From NCBI GenBank assembly GCA_965206675.1, contig CBDBKL010000005.1, positions 186,001-250,000 of the forward strand: a stretch of DNA of 64,000 bases, read 5' to 3'. This document shows, in pieces, positions 1-9,900 of the stretch. The translations under genes were made by a program, and so were the position numbers. Below the pieces are notes generated by a model. The model was given only the letters and a program-made list of their open reading frames with translations. It was not told the origin of the DNA and made no database searches. The stretch is from CBDBKL01 sp965206675 (GTDB taxonomy: Bacteria; Bdellovibrionota; Bdellovibrionia; Bdellovibrionales; JAKFYE01). Numbering within the stretch: the stretch's first letter is position 1; the number at the start of each line of letters is the position of its first letter.

Positions 1-1
1 T

Positions 2-1150
2 CAACACACTTCTGTTCTTCCTCCTAATGTAAGGAGTCCGCGATTAAAATTGCTCTTTTCCCCAATAACAGATCGTTATAATCAAGAGGGACAGCGTCTT
101 CCTTTGGGTGCAGATTTCAATGTAGCTGTGGGCTGGAATGAGATCACGGGTTCACGATCGGGAATGGAAAAAATCTTGCTAGAAGGATCTATAAAAGCTC
201 TCAATTTTAAAGATGATTCTGTTGTGGGGCATGTTCAGGGTGAAGCTAACGTTTATATGAAAGTACAAGCTCCTATGCTGAGTTGGGGATTAACAGATAA
301 TTTCACAGTGGTATTGGCTGTGCCTATTTATCAAATTGATGTGAGTATGGATACAGGGTTTTTAATGAGTGAAGATGGACGATCTTGGTTGGGAACGTTG
401 CTACCCAGTTTTCAGGAATCTGTTCAAGAACTTTTAAGTGACCCTGTAAATGTTCAAGCTAAGGCTTCTGAGTTAGAAGCTGTTAAGAGTTATAAGACAA
501 CAGCTATAGGTGATATGTACTTTGTTGGTCGATGGCAGTTTTATAAAGATGAGAAAAATACACTTTTATTATCTCCGTCTATTGTTTTACCGACAGGAGA
601 ATATCCAAACTCTGACCGTGTTGTGGATATAACTTCCGGGGATGGCCAGACAGATGTTTCTCTTCTATTTTCATGGGATAGAATATTACGGAGAAATGTA
701 AGGTGGAACCTTCATGCTGGTTATACTCTTCAACTTTCAGACAAACTAGAACGCCGTATTCCACGCTTTGAAAATGATAGATTTTCTCCGGATTTTGAAT
801 CTGTTCATAGAGATTTAGGAGATCAAGTGGGTATTGGAGCGTCTGTTTATATTGGTAATGAAAATAAAAATATAAGTGCAGGAGCTGGTTATTCATATCA
901 ATATATGTTTGGAACGCGTTTCAAAGGAGATAAATTTGCTTCTGAGAGGTATGGGTATTTAAGTGATATGAGCCCATATCAAGAAATACATGCAGCAACT
1001 CTTCAATTAAAATATTCCACAATTGACCAGTATAGAAATAAAACATTTTCTTTCCCCTTCAGTGTAACAATGACATATAGTCACCCTCTTTCAGGAAAAA
1101 ATGTTGTTGCAGCTCCTATTGTTGGTGCAGAGTTGATTATGTTCTTTTAA
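2..1150 (+). CDS. Outer-membrane beta-barrel-like protein, 5' truncated
   Basis: The reading frame is open from base 2 with no stop, so the gene enters from outside the window; the first internal start-like codon is a TTG at 50, which is probably not the real start. The visible 382 residues alternate polar and hydrophobic residues, are rich in Gly, Tyr and Phe, and end in a strand-like segment with a terminal Phe pair, as many outer-membrane barrels do. No catalytic motif is visible. It is followed on the same strand by two lipoprotein genes, which may belong to the same envelope locus. The family is not recognised; a porin or a transport-type barrel is inference. Confidence 0.6.
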   Translation, partial: QHTSVLPPNVRSPRLKLLFSPITDRYNQEGQRLPLGADFNVAVGWNEITGSRSGMEKILLEGSIKALNFKDDSVVGHVQGEANVYMKVQAPMLSWGLTDNFTVVLAVPIYQIDVSMDTGFLMSEDGRSWLGTLLPSFQESVQELLSDPVNVQAKASELEAVKSYKTTAIGDMYFVGRWQFYKDEKNTLLLSPSIVLPTGEYPNSDRVVDITSGDGQTDVSLLFSWDRILRRNVRWNLHAGYTLQLSDKLERRIPRFENDRFSPDFESVHRDLGDQVGIGASVYIGNENKNISAGAGYSYQYMFGTRFKGDKFASERYGYLSDMSPYQEIHAATLQLKYSTIDQYRNKTFSFPFSVTMTYSHPLSGKNVVAAPIVGAELIMFF

Positions 1151-1247
1151 ATAGTTGTTGGAGAGACAAAAAAATGGTTATAGTAGGTTATAGAATATCA
1201 ATAAGGTGAGATTGTCAGTAACAAGGTAACTGTTTTTGGAGAGAGTG

Positions 1248-2040
1248 ATGAAAAAATTTATTTTGTTTATTTTATTTTTGACCCTAGGTTGTGAAAATAA
1301 AATAGCAAATGTAAAAAAAAGAAGTCTTTGAAAGTACCTTGATAGTGCCAATAGATAACTTGGCTACAGAATATCGTCTGACAAGTTTTTTCTGGAAGGA
1401 AGAAGTCACATCTGATGATGTGGCCAGTGTTACTCAAATTCTCTATAAACTCCAAGAGCTATCTATGCAGCGACTAAGTGTGAATGAAGAAATAAGGCGT
1501 TCCGCAACCAAGATGCCGGATAAACAGCCAGAGAAAGATAATGAAACTCTTAAGGAGTTAGATAAAAATATTGAAGAACTACAAACTCTTTTGCGTTCTA
1601 AAGTCGATTGGATTGGAGAGAGTAAAATTATATTTGATATTACTGAAGTGCTTTTTGAAAAATACGTGGGGTCAACCGGAGAAGGTAAGGTTGCATCTGA
1701 TACTACTGAAACAACGCAGGATCAAGCTATGAGTGTTATGCTTATAGGATTTAATCCTTCTCAGCTCACAGAGCCCCTTATATTTACAACAGAAAAACGC
1801 CCAGGTCATGTAGAAGAGGATGCAGATACCTTATATGAGAGTATTCAGGAAGTGAGTTATGACCCTCAGGGAGGGCGTATCCGATTTCTTATCCCCTCTG
1901 ATGAGAGCACCTATGAGTTTCATTTAGAAACAGTGGGTGTTTTAGGAGAGAGACCACTATTCTCCGGCCAATTGATTTTGTATCAAAATGAGAAGCCCGT
2001 TAAATATGGTGTTCTAAAAACTGAATTAGAATTTCTATAG
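1248..2040 (+). pseudogene. Lipoprotein gene split by a one-base frameshift at an A8 run
   Basis: An ATG at 1248 follows a GAGAG-type ribosome site and encodes a short lipoprotein signal ending in the lipobox LTLGC. That frame stops at 1329-1331. The remaining 230 or so residues lie in the next frame, which opens just after a TAA at 1312-1314 and runs to 2040. Removing one A from the run of eight at 1313-1320 would join signal and body into one protein of about 263 residues. The body is acidic and has a helical, charged stretch in its first third. The family is not recognised. It could be a decaying gene, a slippage-controlled gene or a base-call error. The gene lies 97 bases after an outer-membrane protein gene. 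Confidence 0.6.
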
Positions 2041-2102
2041 AGCATTATAGAAAGTTTTTTGTGCTCCCTGCCGATAATGAATTAGAGCAAAGAGGGGGCA
2101 TC

Positions 2103-2670
2103 ATGGGCTTAAAAAAGAAATACCTTCTCCCTGTCGTATTTTTAATAGGGCTTATGGGATGTGCTGAGAAACGTCGTGCTGAGAATTTTATTAGAAGTGG
2201 TCGAGGCGTTCGGGGTGTAGATAATCAGGGGGTTCCTTTCAATCCTGTTCAAGGGTCAAGTGCGGGAAAGATTTTTGCTCTCACATCATTTGCTTATCCA
2301 GAGGATATTACAGCATTTTTGACTTCTGCTTATGAAGTGCCGCAAGAGAGCATCATTCAAAATGTGGCTTTAGTTTGGAGATATTTATCCTTTAGGAGAC
2401 GGTCAATTCTCTGGTGGTCAATTCTCACCAGATTCGTGGCTTGAAGTGGTTGTAGAAGATAATTTGTCTGCTGAGCTTGGACTGTATCAAGTCGGATTTT
2501 CTCCACAGCGTGGGGGCTCTGTAAATGGAGATGTTTCAAATAGTAATTTTAGTGTCCAATTCCAAGATCCTCAAATTGGATCAATTATCTTAGAAGGAGA
2601 TATTATGTATGGTTCTACTATTCAGGGTAGTGGTCACCTATATTCCAGGTCAGAGCCAGAGCCGTCATAG
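2103..2670 (+). pseudogene. Second lipoprotein gene split by a one-base frameshift
   Basis: The ATG at 2103 has a GAGGGGG ribosome site and encodes a lipoprotein signal with lipobox GLMGC. The frame continues for about 95 plausible residues, then turns into an Arg/Trp-rich tail that stops at 2444. From about 2374 the next frame carries an acidic, Gly/Ser-rich continuation, including two GGQFS-like units, and ends at 2670. The shift must lie between about 2374 and 2400. The combined product would be a secreted lipoprotein of about 188 residues with a beta-rich C-terminal half. No family is recognised. It lies 62 bases after another frameshifted lipoprotein gene, which suggests a decaying envelope locus or local sequence errors. 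Confidence 0.55.
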
Positions 2671-2801
2671 CATTTTACCTCCTAACCATAGAGTGGAGTT
2701 AGGTCAATTCAGTGATATACAGTATTGTTGGCTTTTTCGGTGTGGTGGGAATAACTACCGTTATACTAAACCTCTACCCTGACGCTTAGTTTACGGACCT
2801 G
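2671..2801. other. Short intergenic region with a small hairpin
   Basis: A stem CCTAAC/GTTAGG with an 11-base loop lies at about 2681-2703, soon after the lipoprotein stop. There is no T-run behind it, so it is at best a weak terminator. No gene is visible. Confidence 0.3.
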
Positions 2802-3572
2802 ATGTTTACTGATAAGATGATTCCTTTATGTAAAACTTTGTTCTGGCACATCTATCAAGTCTTTGCAACTGTTTGGGTTTTATTATTAACAGCAGTCAGT
2901 GTTTTTTACGCACTTTTTCTACCGCAGAAAAAATGGATAAATACTATCATTTATTGGTGGGGCCATGAAATTGCTCGGTCCTGTCGAATGGATATAAAAA
3001 TAACCGGCAATATCCCATCAGAGGGGGGTAATCTGTTCCTCATTAACCATCTGAGTCTTTTAGATATTCCTGTCTTTCAAGGCTTTGTAAGCCAGAGTGC
3101 ACGCTTTGGAGCTAAGATAGAACTTTTTCGTATTCCTTTTTTTGGCTGGGCAATGAAAAAGCACGGGGTGCTTCCTATATCTCGCACTCAATTAAAGTCA
3201 GTAATGAAGATTTACGCCAATGCCAACTCAAGAATTAAAAAAGGGGATAGTTTTGTACTTGCGGTAGAGGGAACAAGACAGGAGACATTTGATGATTTGG
3301 GACCTTTTAAAAGTGGCCCTTTCTATTTGGCTTTACAGTCAAAAGCCACCATTGTACCTGTAGTCATAACAGGTACAGAGCGTATTCTCCCTAAAGGAAG
3401 AATTATTTTTAATTTAAAGAAGAGGACAGAAGTGACTGTTGATATTTTAACGCCTACGAAAACAACCGAATATACCCAAGGTGAAGAGTCCGTGTTAAAA
3501 GAAAAAATTAGATCTCAAATGAACGTTGTGTTTCAGAAGCGGATGATTTCCAAGTCATCCCTGAATTCTTAG
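2802..3572 (+). CDS. plsC: 1-acyl-sn-glycerol-3-phosphate acyltransferase (PlsC family)
   Basis: The product probably transfers an acyl chain to lysophosphatidate, giving phosphatidate for membrane lipid synthesis at the inner membrane. The 256-residue length suits the family (about 245). The acyltransferase HX4D motif is at His83 to Asp88 (NHLSLLDI), and the EGTR motif at 156-159 is followed by the usual hydrophobic PVVITG block. One N-terminal membrane segment spans roughly residues 20-40. The gene's last 65 bases overlap, tail to tail, the end of the gene on the other strand. A related glycerolipid or ornithine-lipid acyltransferase cannot be excluded, because these share the same motifs. 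Confidence 0.85.
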   Translation: MFTDKMIPLCKTLFWHIYQVFATVWVLLLTAVSVFYALFLPQKKWINTIIYWWGHEIARSCRMDIKITGNIPSEGGNLFLINHLSLLDIPVFQGFVSQSARFGAKIELFRIPFFGWAMKKHGVLPISRTQLKSVMKIYANANSRIKKGDSFVLAVEGTRQETFDDLGPFKSGPFYLALQSKATIVPVVITGTERILPKGRIIFNLKKRTEVTVDILTPTKTTEYTQGEESVLKEKIRSQMNVVFQKRMISKSSLNS

Positions 3573-4731
3573 TCTCTAAAGAGAAAAACTTACTATTTCC
3601 CGTATCGACTAGAATTTTTAGATGTGAGCCCTTTTCATCTAATATTTTTATATCTTTAAGTTTTAAATATTTTAGATTTTTGTGATTAGAAATTTCCTTA
3701 ATCACATGATCCCATCGAATGTAACTATCAAAAGTTTTTCCATGATTAATACTGCGATAATGTCCAATGTAGAGAACACCTTCTTTAGAAAACTCAATGG
3801 GATAGTTCTTATTTCCAAAGAGTTCAATTTTTTTCCAAGATATTCCATCTTGACTACTAAATATGCCATCAGCTGAGATAAACATTCTTGTTGGATTTAC
3901 GGGAGATGTTGCCATATCAAAAACTTTTCGTGAAAGAAGATCTGTGTTTTTTAATATTAAGGGTTTTTTTGATTTTTCTAAATGACTGGTTTTCCACCAT
4001 ACGGAACCATGGTGGGGGATTTGACTTTTGTGCCATTGGTTTTCGTGAATTTTAATTTGTCGTGCGCGAGTAAGGTATTTCAAACGTGTGATAATTTTGC
4101 TATTGGAATGCGGTCTTTGAAACACAGGAGCATTATTGTTTTTTATAACTATAATTTCAAAATTTTTAAAACCATCAATTTTATGTAGTGGAACAAATTT
4201 TTGATTTTGGACTTCTACACCATTGGGAAGTAAATACATCCATGCGTGCCAAGAGTTTTTGTATTTAATTTTTTTAGAAAAATCAAAGTGGGAGATGACT
4301 TCACTGATGCGAAGATAACCTTTCTTCTTTTTATGATTGACGTAAAGCCATCCATTGGGAAGTCGATCTAGAAGTTTTATTCTTTCTTTGTCTTGAATAA
4401 ATCCGTAGAGTGGGCTTTTTGAAGTGGGGAGTTGACGTAAAGGGGTGGGCTGTCGTGTGATAAGAGTTCCCCAATCTTTGGAATTGAGACTGTGTACATC
4501 CCAGATGTTTTCGCTTTGTACCCATCCTGTGCCATTGGCTTTAGATGTCCACTTTATAGCAATCCATTTTTCTTTTTTTGATTCCATGCGGTTGTTTTTT
4601 AGATCTGACTCTGAGGCATAACCAGAGATGAGAAGGCTATTTGTATTTCTATAAAAAGGTATACTGGCGTGGGTTTTTGAAATAAGGAGCCCAGAAATCA
4701 GTATAGATATTCCGTATAATGGGTTTTTCAT
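3508..4731 (-). CDS. Secreted protein with SH3-like repeats and a sortilin/BNR-like C-terminal region
   Basis: The ATG at 4731 follows a GGAGA ribosome site, and residues 1-22 form a signal peptide ending near THA. The next 250 residues hold three stretches that look like bacterial SH3 domains: repeated GWV, GWLYV and VWWKTS elements with spaced basic residues. The C-terminal third has alternating segments such as MFISADGIFSSQDGISWKK and INHGKTF, which resemble BNR/photosystem-stability-factor blades. It is very basic and rich in Lys, Ser and Trp. Bacterial SH3 domains often bind peptidoglycan, so a cell-wall role is plausible but inferred. It converges on and overlaps the plsC gene. Confidence 0.6.
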   Translation of the reverse strand: MKNPLYGISILISGLLISKTHASIPFYRNTNSLLISGYASESDLKNNRMESKKEKWIAIKWTSKANGTGWVQSENIWDVHSLNSKDWGTLITRQPTPLRQLPTSKSPLYGFIQDKERIKLLDRLPNGWLYVNHKKKKGYLRISEVISHFDFSKKIKYKNSWHAWMYLLPNGVEVQNQKFVPLHKIDGFKNFEIIVIKNNNAPVFQRPHSNSKIITRLKYLTRARQIKIHENQWHKSQIPHHGSVWWKTSHLEKSKKPLILKNTDLLSRKVFDMATSPVNPTRMFISADGIFSSQDGISWKKIELFGNKNYPIEFSKEGVLYIGHYRSINHGKTFDSYIRWDHVIKEISNHKNLKYLKLKDIKILDEKGSHLKILVDTGNSKFFSLETKNSGMTWKSSASETQRSFEI

Positions 4732-5049
4732 CCACTATCTCCGTTTGTTGTCCTTCTCCTTTATATTGACGCCTAATTTCAAAATTCTCAAGCTAGAACT
4801 AATCAGGGGCTGTTTATATTTCAATGTTTCCTAATTATAAGAGCCAGCTCAACCCAAAGGTCAGCCTCTCTCAATCTCTCAAAGCACAGTTCTTTGAAAC
4901 GCAAGGTACACCTTGCAAGAGGAGGCGGGCTTTGGCCCTCAAAGCTGTTTGAGTTTTTAAACACTCTGAAAAAACCTTTCTTTTTAAAAGATTTAAAAGT
5001 ATTAGATAAAGCTGAAATGTAAATAACTCCTAATCAAAGTGAGAAGCGT
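4732..5049. other. Divergent intergenic region with inverted repeats
   Basis: This 318-base region separates divergent genes and must hold two promoters. It contains a short palindrome AAGGTACACCTT near 4903-4914, set in a G/C-richer stretch (about 4855-4950) that recalls the palindromic family B repeats but cannot be aligned with them by eye. No gene is visible. Confidence 0.35.
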
Positions 5050-6054
5050 ATGAAGATATTTTTTATTTTTTTAAGTGTTTTTATACAGCACGAGGTTTTC
5101 GCTTTCGAGAGTGAAGAGGAAGTTTCTGGAAAGGTAAACCTTTCAGGTCTTTATATTCATCCCTCTTTAAAGTGGTCGTCATCTTTGAAATTTGATTTAG
5201 ATGAAGCCTATTTGGGTTTAGGAGCTGTCGCTACAAAGCATTTCAGTGTTGAAACAAAAATTGGAACTGAAAATTTAATAGGAGTTCCGGTTTGGGCTCA
5301 ACCTTTCCCGCTAGAATCAAATGCTCCAGAGAGAACAGTGTTTGGCTCGACATCAAGATTGGATTTTATAGAAGCCTATGGTCAATTTAAAAGTGTCTTT
5401 GGGACACTTCAGTTTGGTAAAATTCCCATCCATTTAGGTTCTGAAATGATGAAATCAGAATCTTCACATATTTTTCCTAAATCATTTATTTATGGCAAAA
5501 GGCTTTTTACTCAGAGAGACTATGGCCTTCGTTATCATTTAGCTTCTCGTCCTTTTTCAAATTCCTTTTCTCTACACCATGGCGAAGGGTTATCTGAAAA
5601 TGCAGATGATCGGTTTCTTTATACTATGTCATTGGTTTGGAATAGCGTGGATTATTTTAACATAGGACTTTCTGGTTCAACGGGAACAGTTTTTACAGAG
5701 CAGGGCGAGCAACTTATTCGACTAGGGGGATTGTTTTTTCGTTTTGATCTCTATGGAATATATGCGCTTGTAGAGGGTTTTTATGGTAAAATAATATTAC
5801 CGGATGGTTTTTCATCTCCTGTACGTCTTTGGCATATTGATCTTCAGCACCCTGTAGGAGCACAGTGGGGAATACAAGCCAGGTATGATGTTTGGGATCC
5901 CTATAAACATATATCTATGCGGAGGGAGTCGCAGGGTATTTTAGGAATTTATTTGGCTTCAGAAAATAAAATGTCAAAACTTTATTTACGATTTATTAAA
6001 AATTGGGGGACATTAGATGATGAAATCCGTCTCGCTTGGGTTTTGTCAAAATAG
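5050..6054 (+). CDS. Putative outer-membrane beta-barrel protein
   Basis: The 334-residue product begins with an 18-20 residue signal peptide (MKIFFIF to VFA) and then shows the alternating pattern of a beta barrel, with many Gly, Phe, Tyr and Trp residues. Internal elements such as YGLRYHLASRPF and IGLSGSTGTVF look like successive strands. No catalytic motif is seen. It ends 10 bases before the start of the acyl-CoA dehydrogenase gene, so the two may be co-transcribed, although the functions have no obvious link. A porin-like or substrate-channel role is inferred only from the pattern. Confidence 0.55.
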   Translation: MKIFFIFLSVFIQHEVFAFESEEEVSGKVNLSGLYIHPSLKWSSSLKFDLDEAYLGLGAVATKHFSVETKIGTENLIGVPVWAQPFPLESNAPERTVFGSTSRLDFIEAYGQFKSVFGTLQFGKIPIHLGSEMMKSESSHIFPKSFIYGKRLFTQRDYGLRYHLASRPFSNSFSLHHGEGLSENADDRFLYTMSLVWNSVDYFNIGLSGSTGTVFTEQGEQLIRLGGLFFRFDLYGIYALVEGFYGKIILPDGFSSPVRLWHIDLQHPVGAQWGIQARYDVWDPYKHISMRRESQGILGIYLASENKMSKLYLRFIKNWGTLDDEIRLAWVLSK

Positions 6055-6064
6055 TGAGGTTAAT

Positions 6065-6916
6065 ATGGTTGGTATTGTTGGATCAGGTCAGATGGGTGGT
6101 GGGATTGCACAGGTAGCAGCCCATAGTGGTTTTAAGGTTATTCTCTATGATATTAACAAAAAAGCTTTAGAGCGTTCTTTGGAAAACATCTCTAACAGTT
6201 GTGAGAGATTTATCAAAAAAGGAAAAATGAAGGATGATGAGAAAACAGAACTTTTAAGTCGCATATCAACAACATCTTCTATAGAAGATTTATCTCAGGT
6301 TTCGTTTCTTATTGAGGCAGCGACTGAAGATGTCGATTTAAAATTAAAAATTTTTAAAAAGCTTTCTGAAATCACATCTAAGGATACAGTGTTGTGTACA
6401 AACACATCTTCTATTTCCATTACTAAAATTGCTGCAGTAACAGATAGGCCGGATAAAGTAGCAGGGATGCATTTTATGAACCCGGTTCCTTTAATGAAGC
6501 TTGTAGAGGGTGTGCGAGGGCTTCAAACATCTAATGAAACTTTTCAGAGTGTAAAGTCTTTGGCAGAAAAGATGGGAAAAACTTTTGTGGAAGGCCGTGA
6601 TATGCCAGGGTTTATCGTAAATCGTATTTTAATGCCAATGTTGAATGAAGCTATCTATGCTTTACATGAAGGCGTTGCTGAAGCGGAGTCTATAGACAGG
6701 GCTATGACATTGGGAACTCATCAACCAATGGGGCCATTAGAGCTTGCAGATTTTATTGGGCTAGATACCTGCTTAGCTATTATGAATGTTCTTCATGAAG
6801 GGTTAGGGGATTCTAAGTATCGACCTTGTCCATTACTTGTTAAGTATGTTGAAGCGGGATGGCTGGGGCGAAAAACAGGGAAGGGTTTTTATGAGTATCA
6901 TAAGGAGAAAAAGTGA
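6065..6916 (+). CDS. hbd: 3-hydroxybutyryl/3-hydroxyacyl-CoA dehydrogenase
   Basis: The enzyme oxidises or reduces 3-hydroxyacyl-CoA with NAD(P) in the cytoplasm. The Rossmann motif GSGQMGGGIA begins at residue 6, the catalytic HFMNPVP segment is intact, and the C-terminal part carries MGPLELADFIGLD and GRKTGKGFYEY, both typical of the family. The frame is open upstream, but the ATG at 6065 gives 283 residues, the usual length, and has GAGG just before it. The stop overlaps the GTG start of the icmF gene, so translation is probably coupled. The pairing suggests butyryl/isobutyryl-CoA metabolism or branched-chain acid breakdown. Confidence 0.9.
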   Translation: MVGIVGSGQMGGGIAQVAAHSGFKVILYDINKKALERSLENISNSCERFIKKGKMKDDEKTELLSRISTTSSIEDLSQVSFLIEAATEDVDLKLKIFKKLSEITSKDTVLCTNTSSISITKIAAVTDRPDKVAGMHFMNPVPLMKLVEGVRGLQTSNETFQSVKSLAEKMGKTFVEGRDMPGFIVNRILMPMLNEAIYALHEGVAEAESIDRAMTLGTHQPMGPLELADFIGLDTCLAIMNVLHEGLGDSKYRPCPLLVKYVEAGWLGRKTGKGFYEYHKEKK

Positions 6917-9900
6917 AGTATCCCATTCGTATTGTTACAGCGGCAAGTCTCTTCGATGGCCATGATGTTTCTATAAATATTATTAGAAGAATGCTTCAAG
7001 ATGCAGGTGCAGAAGTTATACATCTGGGTCACAATCGATCAGCTATGGATGTTGTTAGGGCTGTCATCCAAGAGCATGCACAGGGTGTGTGTGTGAGTTC
7101 TTATCAGGGCGGTCATATGGATTATTTCAAATATATGAAGGATCTTCTTGTTTCCTATGGACGGCCAGAGGCTAAAATTTATGGAGGCGGAGGGGGTGTT
7201 ATAGTTCATTCTGAAAAAGAAGAACTTGAAGCCTATGGTATTGATCGTATTTTTCATCCGGATGATGGGCGACGTTTGGGTTTAGAGGGAATGATCAATG
7301 AGATTATAAAAGGGTGTGACTATGATCCTTTAAACCACTATGACCCAGATGCTTTTAAGAGTGATGATGAGAATATGAGGTGGTCGCGTGAAATGGGCGT
7401 TGTGATCAGTGCATTAGATCTGAAGCAAGATATTCCTAAAAAAGCCAATGCGTATTTGAAAAAATCTTCTAAACAGACTCCCGTTTTGGGAATTACAGGA
7501 ACAGGTGGATCAGGTAAGTCCAGTTTAATTGATGAATTGATGCATAGGTTTCACTTGGTTTTTCCAAATCAAAAGATAGGTGTTATTTGTGTTGATCCTT
7601 CTAAGCGTAAAACGGGGGGTGCTCTTTTAGGAGATCGTATACGTATGAATGTACTTTCACATTCTAATTTTTTTATGAGATCTTTGGCTTCACGTGAAAG
7701 TGGAAAGGAAATTTCCAATACACTTCCTACAATCTTAGAGGACATGAAGTTAAGGGGGTTTGATTTAATTATTGCAGAGACTTCGGGAATTGGGCAGTCG
7801 GGTTCAGCTATCACAGAAATTGCAGATTTGAGTCTTTATGTTATGACATCTGAATTTGGAGCCCAAAGTCAATTAGAAAAAATAGACATGATTGATTATG
7901 CCGATTTTATTGCAATCAATAAGGCTGATCGTCGAGGTTCTAAAGACGCTTTAAGAGATGTCAAAAAACAATGGCGTCGCTCTCATAAACTTTCTGAGCA
8001 TCCTGTGTTCTTGACTCAAGCGTCTCACTTTAATGACGAGGGAGTTAATCAGCTTTTCTTTTCTATTTGTGAAAAATTAAAGCATCCTTGGAAAATCACT
8101 GAAGATCAAAGAGCACAATTACGAAGTTCGGCGGAGCAAAGGATTGTGCCTCCAGAGAGAGAAAATTATCTTTCGGAAATAGTGAATGTGGTCAAAAAGT
8201 ATAAAAAAGAAACTCAGGAGTTAGCTGCAAAAGTTGATCAACTAGAAGCTCTTGAAAAGACAGTAGAGCAATTGAAAATAGCAAATGGAGAAAAACTGAT
8301 TTCATCATTAAAAGAAACAATACCTCAAGAAATCTTAGAACCTTTGGAGAATTGGGAACAGTTTGAAAAATTGTATAAGGGTGACACGTTAGCATATCAA
8401 GTTCGTCAGCGGGAGGTTCAGCAATCTCTGGTGACGGAGAGTTTAAGTGGTTTGAGGATTCCAAGAATTTCTTTTCCAAAATTAAAGGGTTGGGCAGATC
8501 GTTTAAGGTTTTTAAGGTTGGAAAATCTTCCGGGGAGATTTCCATTTACATCCGGTGTTTTTCCTTTGAAGAGGAAAGAAGAAGAACCCAGACGTCAGTT
8601 TGCAGGTGAGGGAACTCCTGAGAGAACAAATAAAAGATTTCATTACTTGTCAAAAAATGATGAAGCCAAACGTTTATCGACAGCTTTTGATAGTGTGACT
8701 TTATATGGTGAAGATCCCGATAGGCGGCCTGATATTTATGGAAAGGTGGGGGAAAGTGGTGTTAGCGTTTGTGTATTGGATGATGTTAAAAAACTCTATG
8801 AGGGGTTTGATCTCTGTGATCCTAAGACCAGCGTGAGCATGACAATTAATGGTCCCGCTCCTATTATTCTAGCGTTTTACTTAAATGTGGCTATTGATCA
8901 ACAGGTAAAGAAGAAGGAAAAAGAGTTACAACGTTCACTGAAGTCTGATGAGTTTCAAGAGTGTCGCAAGTTTGCTTTAAAAAATGTAAGAGGAACGGTA
9001 CAGGCTGATATATTAAAGGAAGATCAAGCTCAGAACACATGTATCTTTTCAACTGACTTTGCTTTAAAACTCATGGGGGATGTTCAATCTTATTTTATTC
9101 AAGAGGATATTCGTAACTTTTATACAGTGAGTATTTCTGGTTATCATATTGCCGAGGCAGGAGCGAATCCCATTTCTCAGTTGGCCTTTACGTTAAGTAA
9201 CGGATTTACGTATGTAGAATATTATTTGGCTAGGGGTATGAAGATTGATGATTTTGCTCCTCATCTTTCTTTCTTTTTTAGTAATGGATTGGATCCCGAA
9301 TATAGTGTGATTGGTCGGGTAGCTCGAAGGATTTGGGCTGTTGCCATGAGAGATTTGTATGGGGCTGATGAGAGGTCACAGAAGTTAAAGTATCACATTC
9401 AAACAAGTGGTCGCTCTTTACATGCACAAGAAATTGCCTTTAATGATATACGTACAACATTGCAGGCTCTTATTGCTATTAAGGATAATTGTAACTCCCT
9501 TCACACGAATGCCTATGATGAGGCTATAACAACACCAACGGAAGAGTCTGTTCGTCGAGCTATGGCAATTCAAATGATCATCAATAAAGAGTTTGGTTTG
9601 GCAAAAAATGAAAATGTTTATCAAGGCAGTTATTTTATTGAAGAGTTAACAGATTTGGTGGAAGAGGCGGTTTTGAATGAGTTTATGAAACTGAACGAAA
9701 GGGGTGGTGTTCTTGGAGCTATGGAAACACAGTACCAAAGAAGTCGCATTCAAGAAGATTCTATGTATTATGAGCATCTAAAACATACGGGGAAAATTCC
9801 CATTGTTGGAGTGAACTCTTATGTGGACCCTGAAACTTTAAAGGATGGATATGTTCCTCCAGTTATTGAAATGGCGCGAGCCACTCGTGAAGAGAAAGAG

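Noticed and set aside
7085..7095. TG repeat inside icmF
   Set aside because: It is short and encodes ordinary residues of the B12 domain; slippage would simply break an essential domain.
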